Assembly: GCA_965199245.1 (NCBI GenBank) | Contig: CBDAQP010000001.1 | Span: forward strand, 372,001-436,000 | DNA: 64,000 bases | Direction of reading: 5' to 3' | Source of the DNA: Carbonatibacter sp965199245 | GTDB taxonomy: Bacteria > Pseudomonadota > Alphaproteobacteria > Kiloniellales > Kiloniellaceae | Notes under the pieces: model-generated | What the model saw: the letters and a program-made list of their open reading frames with translations, nothing else | The model's database searches: none | What the model was told of the DNA's origin: nothing | Shown: positions 55,568 to 62,979 of the stretch, one piece after another | Numbering within the stretch: position 1 is the stretch's first letter | Layout: each line of letters opens with the position of its first letter | Position numbers and translations under genes: made by a program

Positions 55568-56329
55568 ATGGATTACAACCGTAAACTTTCACTCGCCGGG
55601 AAAACGGCTCTGCTGACTGGGGCGGGACAGGGAATCGGAGCCGCCTGTGCCGAGGCTCTGGCGGCAACCGGGGCGCGTATCATACTCACCGACCTCGAAA
55701 AAAATCGGGCGCAGGCACAGGCCGAACGGCTCCGCGCCCAGGGATACGATGTCACGGGCTTTGCCCTTGATGTGACCGATAGCCTCGCCCTGGCGGACAT
55801 GTCCCAAAGCCTTGACCCTATAGACATTTTGGTGTGCAACGCTGGTGTTGTGACCTCTGCCCCGGCGGAGGACATGACGGATAACGACTGGCAATTCGTC
55901 ATTGATGTCAATCTCGGCGGAGTTTTTCGCACCTGCCGCGCCTTTGCCCCCGGCATGATTGCCCGGGGTGGCGGGGCGATTGTCAATATCGGTTCGATGT
56001 CCGGACAAATTGTCAACACGCCACAACCGCAATGCCATTATAACGCCTCTAAGGCCGCTGTTCACCAGCTCACCCGCTCACTGGCGGTGGAATGGGCGGG
56101 GAAGAGGTTGCGGGTTAATGCCGTTGCCCCGACCTATATCGCCACCCCCCTGCTCGATGATGTCGAGGACGGCGCAGCACTGATCGCCCGCTGGACAGAC
56201 CTGACCCCCATGGCACGACTGGGCGAACCGCACGAAGTGGCCTCTGCGGTGCAGTTTCTCGCCTCTGATGCCGCCAGCCTCATCACGGGTGCTATTCTCA
56301 ACGTCGATGGCGGATATACCTGCCTTTAG
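55568..56329 (+). CDS. Short-chain dehydrogenase/reductase
   Basis: NAD(P)-dependent SDR of 253 residues. Cofactor loop TGAGQGIG is at residues 18-25; NAGVVTS and catalytic YNASK with Ser in NIGSMSG are present. Closest by motif are polyol or sugar dehydrogenases and 3-oxoacyl reductases. In this cluster it could oxidise a pentitol such as D-arabinitol or ribitol. An AAAGGAGG site precedes it. Confidence 0.85.
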   Translation: MDYNRKLSLAGKTALLTGAGQGIGAACAEALAATGARIILTDLEKNRAQAQAERLRAQGYDVTGFALDVTDSLALADMSQSLDPIDILVCNAGVVTSAPAEDMTDNDWQFVIDVNLGGVFRTCRAFAPGMIARGGGAIVNIGSMSGQIVNTPQPQCHYNASKAAVHQLTRSLAVEWAGKRLRVNAVAPTYIATPLLDDVEDGAALIARWTDLTPMARLGEPHEVASAVQFLASDAASLITGAILNVDGGYTCL

Positions 56330-56339
56330 GAGACCACCA

Positions 56340-57398
56340 ATGCCCCTGACACCTGCTCTGGCTCTCGTCCTCGAATCCACGCAGAAAATCGCCCTGCGGA
56401 TGATTGACTTACCAATGGAGGTTGGCCCGGAGGATGTCAAAATCCGCATTGAGGTCGTCGGCATCTGTGGCAGTGATGTTCACTATTACAAACGCGGACG
56501 CATTGGCCCCTTTGTGGTGACAGCCCCTATGATCCTGGGGCACGAAGCCGCCGGAATTGTGACCGCAACAGGCGCGGCGGTCGCAAATCTCAAGGTCGGG
56601 GATCGCGTTGCAATTGAACCCGGGGTTCCCGATTGGTCATCACCAGCCAGTCGGCAGGGGCTTTATAATCTTGATCCCACCTTGCGATTTTGGGCAACAC
56701 CACCTGAACACGGTTGCTTGACTCCCGAAATTGTCCATCCGGCGAACCTCTGTTTCAAACTGCCCGATCACGTCACCGCCGCCGCAGGCGCGATGATCGA
56801 ACCGCTCGCCGTTTGCCTACAGGCCATTGCAAAGGCAGGAATGTCCCCCGGTGATACGGCTGTAGTCTTGGGGGCGGGGCCGATTGGCTTACTTCAGGCT
56901 CTCAGCGCACGGGCCGTCGGCTGTGCCGATGTTTTTGTCTTTGACCCACAGGCCGAAAAACGTGATCTGGTCACCCAGCTTCCCGGCCTGACTCCTCTGC
57001 ACCCCGAACAAGGATCACCTCAGACACAGGTACAGGCCCTCACCGAACAGCGTGGGGCAGATATTGTGTTTGAATGCTCCGGTGCGGTTGCAGCCTTTGA
57101 AAAGGTGACCGACTACCTGCGCCCCGGGGGACGACTTGCTGTCGTGGGGATGCCCCCCACCCCTGTAGAGCTGGACATTGTCGCACTTCAGGTCAAAGAA
57201 ATCACGCTCCATTCTGTTTTTCGTTACGCCAATGTCTATGACCGCGCCGTCAAGCTCCTGGCACAGGGACAGATCGATGTCACACCCCTCATCACAGAAA
57301 CCTTTGACTTTGCCGACAGCATCACTGCTTTTGAGCGTGCCGCCGCAGGTCGTGCCACAGACATCAAAATTCAAATTAAAATGCCCACATCCCCCTGA
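56340..57398 (+). CDS. Zinc-type polyol dehydrogenase (xylitol/sorbitol dehydrogenase-like)
   Basis: Medium-chain dehydrogenase of 352 residues. Catalytic zinc ligands: Cys in GICGSDVHYYK, His in LGHEAAG and Glu after it. The cofactor loop is VLGAGPIGLLQAL. The structural-zinc region, normally four Cys after EPG, reads VPDWSSPASRQGLYNL and has none, so that site is lost. The start at 56340 follows AGGAGA; a Met upstream lies in the SDR gene. With the SDR it could feed xylulose into the xylulokinase step. Confidence 0.88.
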   Translation: MPLTPALALVLESTQKIALRMIDLPMEVGPEDVKIRIEVVGICGSDVHYYKRGRIGPFVVTAPMILGHEAAGIVTATGAAVANLKVGDRVAIEPGVPDWSSPASRQGLYNLDPTLRFWATPPEHGCLTPEIVHPANLCFKLPDHVTAAAGAMIEPLAVCLQAIAKAGMSPGDTAVVLGAGPIGLLQALSARAVGCADVFVFDPQAEKRDLVTQLPGLTPLHPEQGSPQTQVQALTEQRGADIVFECSGAVAAFEKVTDYLRPGGRLAVVGMPPTPVELDIVALQVKEITLHSVFRYANVYDRAVKLLAQGQIDVTPLITETFDFADSITAFERAAAGRATDIKIQIKMPTSP

Positions 57399-57495
57399 AA
57401 CAGGTTTGCCGTGGCCGGATTTGGGACGGTGTGAACCCATTTCTCCGTAACCCTGCTTTACAAAACAATGACAATCCGCCATAATGGGCTTCTGT

Positions 57496-57533
57496 CCCTC
57501 TACGCCTTCATAAAGTCGGAGGGGGCTTTTTTT
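57496..57533 (+). terminator. Probable intrinsic terminator of the pentose run
   Basis: CCCTC and GAGGG pair around an 18-nt loop, with CTTTTTTT following. It lies 98 nt after the polyol dehydrogenase and 42 nt before greA. The stem is short, so the call is moderate. Confidence 0.55.
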
Positions 57534-57574
57534 CGTTTTTATTTGTCACCTTTTCGGATTCGGATTTTTGCGCG

Positions 57575-58051
57575 ATGCACGACAGGTTCCCTATGACGGC
57601 TCAGGGTCTTGCCCAACTCGAGGAAGAACTGCGCGTCCTCCGCGCCGAAGACCGCCCTGCGGTCATTCAAGCCATTGGAGAGGCCCGCGAACACGGTGAC
57701 CTGTCTGAAAACGCCGAATACCACGCCGCACGCGAAAAACAAAGCTTCATCGAAGGCCGGATTCAAGAACTCGAAACCCGCATTTCCCGCGCCGAGGTCA
57801 TTGATGTTTCTGCGATGAGTGGCAACAACGTAAAATTTGGGGCAACCGTTACCCTGATCGACGAAGACACGGAAGAAGAATCCACCTATCAGCTGGTCGG
57901 CGACCTCGAAGCTGACGTCAAGGCTGGGCGCATCGCCATCACATCCCCCCTCGCCCGCGCCTTGATCGGCAAAGAAACTGGTGACAGCGTCGAAGTGGTC
58001 ACCCCCAACGGTGGTAAGGGCTACGAAATTACCGCAATCCGCTACCTCTAG
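57575..58051 (+). CDS. greA: Transcription elongation factor GreA
   Basis: Stimulates RNA cleavage by backtracked RNA polymerase. The 158-residue product has the N-terminal coiled coil with MTAQGLAQLEEEL, the tip EAREHGDLSENAEYHAA (acidic Asp/Glu pair), and the C-terminal FKBP-like domain with VTLIDEDTEEESTYQLVG and PLARALIGKETGD. The ribosome-binding site is weak; an in-frame Met at residue 7 is an alternative start. carAB, often beside greA, is not present. Confidence 0.97.
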   Translation: MHDRFPMTAQGLAQLEEELRVLRAEDRPAVIQAIGEAREHGDLSENAEYHAAREKQSFIEGRIQELETRISRAEVIDVSAMSGNNVKFGATVTLIDEDTEEESTYQLVGDLEADVKAGRIAITSPLARALIGKETGDSVEVVTPNGGKGYEITAIRYL

Positions 58052-58379
58052 GGATTTAATGTTTCTGCCTGAGGCTATCCCGCGCAGGAAGTAGCCGGAC
58101 TTGTCGATGACTCGCGCGATCTCGTCGGTCAGACGCTGGGCGAAGAACACCTGCCGAGGCGAATCAGATACCCGACAAAGGGCGCAGGTCATGAGTAAAA
58201 TTTATATCTCCATTACCTTGGGCATAAAAATACACAACGTCGAAAAGCTACAACTTCGTCAAAGTGGCGTACGACAAAATGCGTCCTTTGCGCGTTTTGA
58301 TTTCAAATACGGATGATTATCTCGAAAATCATGGATTTTCATATGAACGCCATAAAAAATCGCTCGTAACATTCTAAAG
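58052..58379. other. Gap before the headless chemoreceptor
   Basis: No intact gene. A frame on the minus strand in 58060-58190 reads in part RLTDEIARVIDKSGYFLR and looks coding but cannot be placed in a family. Low G+C sequence follows from about 58190. The stretch looks like decayed sequence. Confidence 0.4.
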
Positions 58380-59332
58380 TTGAGACAAAATCTAGATCAA
58401 GAAGAACTGAATCGGATTGCAAAACGCCAAGAAAATCGCTCGAATCGGGTCAAGGAACAAGTCAAGGAAACCAATGCACTTGCCGACCAACTGGAAGAGC
58501 AGGTCAAAAATCTGATTACCCGCATGAGAGTATCTGTCACATCCCTTGGCAAAACCTCGACAGAGATGGAATCCGTTGCCAGGCAAACCTCCACTCGTTC
58601 GGACACAGTGCGTACGATCACATCACAGGCATCCAACAACATTGACTTCGTGGCCTCTGCAACCGAGGAATTGACGGCGTCTGCACGGGAAATTGGCAAT
58701 CAAATTCAATCCTCTTCGCGGTTGACCTCTGCCGTTTCCGAGGAAGTCAATCAGGCCAACGGCCGCGTCGAAGCCTTGGCCCAGGCGGTCGGGCGCATCG
58801 GTGATGTCATTCGCTTGATCGAAGACATCACCGAGCAGACCAACCTTCTGGCTCTCAATGCAACGATTGAGGCCGCGCGCGCGGGCGATGCGGGTAAAGG
58901 CTTCGCCGTGGTAGCCAACGAAGTCCGCTCCCTTGCTAGCCAAACGGCAAAGGCCACAAAAGAAATCACGTCCCAGATCAAGGACGTCCAATCTGAAAGC
59001 CAAAAGGCTCTTGAGTCGGTGTCAGGGATCAGAAGTTCCATCAACCAGGTTGCAGAACAGGCGGAGTCGATCGTCTCGACAGTTGAGGAACAAAATTCTG
59101 CCATTCGCGAAGTTGCCGAACGTGTGGCTCAGGTGTCATCTGGTACTCACACGGTCAGCGGTCATATTAACGACGTCGCCGCCAATGCCGAACAAACCCT
59201 GCAATCGACACAAGGCATCAGTAGCGCGACGGAGGAACTTGTCAGCGAAGCCAGAGAACTGGAGCAAAAGGTTGACCAATTCCTGCGCGATATTCGAGAA
59301 CGTGCACAGCGTACAGAAAACGAAAAAAATTA
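58380..59332 (+). CDS. Chemoreceptor signalling domain, N-terminus missing
   Basis: About 317 residues containing only the methyl-accepting signalling domain: helical repeats, tip EQTNLLALNATIEAARAGD and VEEQNSAIREVAERVAQ. There is no sensor, membrane segment or HAMP. No ATG suits: the only in-frame start is TTG at 58380 without a ribosome-binding site, and an in-frame stop lies at 58353. It may be a cytosolic receptor with an odd start or, more likely, the remains of a longer receptor gene. Confidence 0.6.
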
Positions 59333-59349
59333 AAACTAACCGGAAAAAC

Positions 59350-59375
59350 GCGGGGCATTTTGCCCCGCTTTTTTT
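59350..59375 (+). terminator. Intrinsic terminator after the chemoreceptor gene
   Basis: GCGGGGCA and TGCCCCGC form an 8-bp stem with a 3-nt loop, followed by seven T. It is a strong rho-independent terminator. Confidence 0.9.
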
Positions 59376-59411
59376 ATGCTCTATCCTGTTTAATGACAAG
59401 GACTCTGTCTG

Positions 59412-60407
59412 GTGCATAATATTTTTATTGATTTCATCAATACATCCCTTTCCCTTTTTTTCGTGATTTTGGCAGGAATGATCCTGCGCCTCATGCTGTT
59501 AAAAGACGACAGCTTTTGGCAAAATATGAACGGGGTTAATTTTTATCTTCTCGTTCCTGCCTTAGTCTTTTTAACCCTTATTCAAACAGACCTGCGCACC
59601 GTGTGGAGCATGAAGATCGTGTTCGCCATCGGCCTTGCGCTCTGTTTCATTATTGCTGTTTTGTGGCTTTATGCCTATCTGTTTGTCCCACAGGGAACCT
59701 CTACTGAGTCCTATACCAGCATTTTTCAAACCTCGCTCAGTTGGAATGGAACCATGGCTCTTGCCGTCGGCAGTCTGGCGTTCCATAGTCAAGAGACCAG
59801 TCGGGACTATACTTTTTCTCTGACTGGGTCACTCATCAGCACGGGATCATTCGATTCCTCGCTTTCCGTTGCACTGGGCATGGCGATTCTGGTTCCGCTC
59901 GGCAATGGTGTCAATGCGGCTGTTGTCTCCAGGCTTTTGGGCAAACAGCTTTCGCTCTGGAGCGTTGTGCGCAATCCCACCGTTTTTAGTTCTATTGCGG
60001 GGGTGATTTTTTCGCTGTCGGGGATGAAAACCTATAACTTCGTCGCCAGTGGGTTCGAGATCATCGGCAATGCCGCCGTTGCCAGCGCCCTGTTGGTGCT
60101 GGGGGCGTCTTTGCGCCTTTCTGGTTTTACGAACAAACAAGCGATCGCGCTGAGCTGTTTGTGCAAGCTTTTTCTAATGCCCGCACTAACTTTGACAATG
60201 GGGCATGTGCTCGGGATCAATTCAACGCTGTTGCACTATCTGGTCATCGCCGTTGCCGCCCCCTCTGCGGCCTATTATGTCACCTCGTCATCCCTGCAAT
60301 CCAAAGGCGATATTCCGCTCTACGCGTCCTGTTGTAGCGTACAGACCCTCGTTGCCCTTCTGACATTGCCCCTGTGGGCTATGTTTGTCTTTGAAGCCTG
60401 CCCATAG
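59412..60407 (+). CDS. AEC-family membrane transporter
   Basis: Auxin-efflux-carrier-like permease of 331 residues with about ten helices. The family's FxxxLxxxAxxSA and the central polar break are seen as AVAAPSAAYYVTSSSLQ. The GTG start follows AAGGA. Substrates in this family are usually organic anions such as malonate or malate, but none is evident. It is convergent with the LysR gene and so may be part of the P450 region. Confidence 0.85.
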   Translation: MHNIFIDFINTSLSLFFVILAGMILRLMLLKDDSFWQNMNGVNFYLLVPALVFLTLIQTDLRTVWSMKIVFAIGLALCFIIAVLWLYAYLFVPQGTSTESYTSIFQTSLSWNGTMALAVGSLAFHSQETSRDYTFSLTGSLISTGSFDSSLSVALGMAILVPLGNGVNAAVVSRLLGKQLSLWSVVRNPTVFSSIAGVIFSLSGMKTYNFVASGFEIIGNAAVASALLVLGASLRLSGFTNKQAIALSCLCKLFLMPALTLTMGHVLGINSTLLHYLVIAVAAPSAAYYVTSSSLQSKGDIPLYASCCSVQTLVALLTLPLWAMFVFEACP

Positions 60408-60421
60408 GTCATCCTGCGCCT

Positions 60422-61330
60422 TCATTTTGATTGTCGCGCACTCTGTACGAGACTTTGCCTCATCCAGTTATGGAGGCGGGAACGGTGCGTCCGTACTGTC
60501 CAAAAAAGACTAATGTCAAAGGAAACAAAAACGGGTGACTCGACCTTGAACAAAGTGGGAGTCAAGGTTGCCGCAATCTGGGCGGGAATACAGGCCACCA
60601 AATCCGACCCCAAAAGGCAGGCTTCGAGATTCCCATAATCGGACAGTTCCACCACCGGATTAAGGTGAACACCATGCATCCTGAGACTATCCAGATAGCG
60701 CGGTTGCCAATTTCCGGCAAAACGCACGACAAGGTGATTGGCACCTTTTAGATCTTCCAACCCCAACGACTCCCGAGCCAAAGGATTAGCTGGATCCATA
60801 ACATAGAGATAACGATCAGAAGAAATTTTACGTTTAAAAATCTGATCGTCCTTTGGTTCGGCAATACCGATCAACAAATGACATTCCCCACGCTTGAGCT
60901 GTTGTTCCCCCACCGTTCGGGAGGTCATGAATTTCAACCGGAGATTCGGTGCTTCTGAACGAATTTTCTGAATAAAACGAGGCAAAATTATCATGCGCTC
61001 GTAGTGATTACAGGAAATGACAACCACCCCTTGGGCAAGAGCAGGCGAAAAATCCACTTCGCGGGTCAGACTCTCAAATTCAGCCAACAAACCGGAAATA
61101 GAGGCCACAATTACCTCGCAATGACGAGTCGGGACGACCCCGTTTCCCGTGCGCTCAAAAAGTGGATCCCTAAAAATAGTGCGGAGCTGGGCAATGCTGT
61201 AGCTGACTGTTGACTGACTGAGATTGAGTCGCTCAGCCGCTACCGAAAAGGACTCAAAATCATGCACGTACTGTAAAATTTGCAAGGTCGCGAAATTTAT
61301 TTTCAACAGTTTACGGTCTAACTCTCCCAT
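60422..61330 (-). CDS. LysR-family transcriptional regulator
   Basis: Regulator of 302 residues. The helix-turn-helix (LQILQYVHDFESFSVAAERL, NLSQSTVSYSIAQL) occupies residues about 15-65 and is followed by the periplasmic-binding-like effector domain. It is divergent from the P450 gene, and a TTATC-N9-GATAA dyad of the LysR type lies between the starts, so it probably controls that run. The last gene-pair partner downstream is the AEC transporter, convergent. Confidence 0.93.
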   Translation of the reverse strand: MGELDRKLLKINFATLQILQYVHDFESFSVAAERLNLSQSTVSYSIAQLRTIFRDPLFERTGNGVVPTRHCEVIVASISGLLAEFESLTREVDFSPALAQGVVVISCNHYERMIILPRFIQKIRSEAPNLRLKFMTSRTVGEQQLKRGECHLLIGIAEPKDDQIFKRKISSDRYLYVMDPANPLARESLGLEDLKGANHLVVRFAGNWQPRYLDSLRMHGVHLNPVVELSDYGNLEACLLGSDLVACIPAQIAATLTPTLFKVESPVFVSFDISLFWTVRTHRSRLHNWMRQSLVQSARQSK

Positions 61331-61349
61331 AATGTCCCTTGATAGCTGA

Positions 61350-61368
61350 TTATCGAATTTTTAGATAA
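61350..61368 (-). promoter_or_regulatory. LysR-type binding site
   Basis: Perfect dyad TTATC-N9-GATAA containing the T-N11-A pattern, centred about 30 nt from the LysR start. It probably controls both divergent genes. Confidence 0.6.
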
Positions 61369-61388
61369 GCTGAATTAAATCCATCAAA

Positions 61389-61417
61389 TTGACAAGATGT
61401 ATTTTATCCCTGAAAAT
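61389..61417 (+). promoter_or_regulatory. Probable promoter of the P450 gene
   Basis: TTGACA at 61389-61394, 17-bp spacer, GAAAAT at 61412-61417. The LysR dyad ends 20 nt upstream of the -35, as for an activator. Confidence 0.5.
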
Positions 61418-61471
61418 CGGGACAACAGCGTAGAAAACGACATAACATAAAAAACACTCTAGGGATGCGAG

Positions 61472-62659
61472 ATGAAACCACCTCTGTTTGATGTTACGAT
61501 TGCAGAATTGATGCGCAATCCCTATCCTGCATTTGACAAGGTGCGTGCCCTTGGCTCTGCCGTCTGGGTCGAAAGTGCGCGTATCCATCTGGTCACGCGC
61601 TTTGACGACATTATGACGGTCGAACGCAACCATCGTATTTTTACCTCCCACAATCCGAAATCTTTGATGAACCAGGTTATGGGCCACTCCCTGATGCGAA
61701 AGGACGACGAACCCCATCGCATTGAACGTGCAGCGGTTGAACCATCCTTTCGCCCCGGAGTGGTCAAAAAACACTGGGGGCCACGGTTTCAGGCCATCGC
61801 ATCTGATCTGATTGATGACTTTCGCGCACGGGGGGAACAGGGTGATCTTTTTGACGACTTCGCCGCCCCGCTTGCATCATTGTCTTTGATTGATCTTCTC
61901 GGCTTGGAAGGGGTCGCCTGGCGCGACATTGCCGAATGGTCTCAAGCCCTGATGGATGGGGTGGGTAACTACCAAAATGACCCCGCCATTTCACAGCGGG
62001 CCAAAAGAGCATCCGAGGCCATCGACCTCGCCATTGACCGCGTGATGGACAAACACCGAACCGAAAAAAATCCGTCGGTTTTGTCCTCTATTGCCTTTGC
62101 AGAACATCCCCATTCAATCGACCAAATTCGCGCCAATATCAAGGTCATCATCGGCGGCGGATTGAACGAACCGCGCGATTCCATTTTGACGACTGTTCTG
62201 GGGCTGTTGCAAAATCCCGATCAACAGGCACAGGCACAGGCCAACCCGAAACTCTTTGCCGCCGCCTTTGAAGAAGCCATCCGCTGGGTCTCCCCCATCG
62301 GTATGTACCCCAGGCGGGTAAGCGAAGAGAGCATTCTAGGCGATACAGAATTAAAAAAAGACGACCAACTGGGCATCTGCGTCGGGGCAGCCAACCGCGA
62401 CCGGAGCCATTTCACAGACCCCGAAAAATTCGACCTCCATCGCCCCCGGGCGCAACATCTGGCCTTTGGCGCAGGGCCGCATTTTTGTGCAGGAACATGG
62501 GTTGCGCGGCAAATGGTCGGTGAAATTGCCGTTCCCCTGCTCTTTGCCGCTCTGCCCAATCTACGCTTGAACGGTACACCACAAGAACGCGGTTGGGTTT
62601 TTCGCGGGCCAGTGTCGCTTCCAGTCTGTTGGGATAAGGACAACACAAACAATGATTGA
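61472..62659 (+). CDS. Cytochrome P450
   Basis: Soluble bacterial P450 of 395 residues. The heme-binding loop FGAGPHFCAG holds ligand Cys339; ExxR is Glu268-Arg271 (EEAIRW). The I-helix, where oxygen activation normally uses an acid-alcohol pair (AGxDT), reads IGGGLNEPRDS at residues 227-237, so the pair is replaced by Asn-Glu. It is followed by a ferredoxin gene overlapping by 8 nt and then a sulfatase gene. Substrate is unknown. Confidence 0.93.
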   Translation: MKPPLFDVTIAELMRNPYPAFDKVRALGSAVWVESARIHLVTRFDDIMTVERNHRIFTSHNPKSLMNQVMGHSLMRKDDEPHRIERAAVEPSFRPGVVKKHWGPRFQAIASDLIDDFRARGEQGDLFDDFAAPLASLSLIDLLGLEGVAWRDIAEWSQALMDGVGNYQNDPAISQRAKRASEAIDLAIDRVMDKHRTEKNPSVLSSIAFAEHPHSIDQIRANIKVIIGGGLNEPRDSILTTVLGLLQNPDQQAQAQANPKLFAAAFEEAIRWVSPIGMYPRRVSEESILGDTELKKDDQLGICVGAANRDRSHFTDPEKFDLHRPRAQHLAFGAGPHFCAGTWVARQMVGEIAVPLLFAALPNLRLNGTPQERGWVFRGPVSLPVCWDKDNTNND

Positions 62660-62972
62660 ATTTACATTTATCGAACCAGACGGCACCGAGGTTCCGGTAC
62701 ATGCCAAGGAAGGCGACAGCGTGATGAAGGTCGCCCTCGATCATGATGTTCAGGGCATCAACGCGGACTGCAACGGCTCTGCCGCCTGTGCTACCTGTCA
62801 TGCCTTTTTTGCTGATGAAATCCTCGCTGACCTCCCGCCAATGGACGAAAACGAAGACGACCTACTCAGCTTTGCCGCCAGTGAACGCCAATCCGGTAGT
62901 CGCCTCAGCTGTCAGGTTTTGGTGTCTGCTGCCCTTAGTGGGCAAAAAATTACCCTGCCTCCTGAACAATAA
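62652..62972 (+). CDS. 2Fe-2S ferredoxin
   Basis: A 106-residue plant-type (adrenodoxin-like) ferredoxin with cluster ligands C-x5-C-x2-C in DCNGSAACATCHAF and a fourth Cys in LSCQV. Its start overlaps the P450 stop, so it is very likely the P450's electron donor. The usual Gly after the first Cys is Asn. No reductase gene is visible in the window. Confidence 0.92.
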   Translation: MIEFTFIEPDGTEVPVHAKEGDSVMKVALDHDVQGINADCNGSAACATCHAFFADEILADLPPMDENEDDLLSFAASERQSGSRLSCQVLVSAALSGQKITLPPEQ

Positions 62973-62979
62973 AGATTCC

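Noticed and set aside
57539..58192. A 217-residue frame on the minus strand opposite greA
   Set aside because: It is the antisense of a well-supported greA gene; only its first part, before greA, has some coding look and is noted as a possible fragment.
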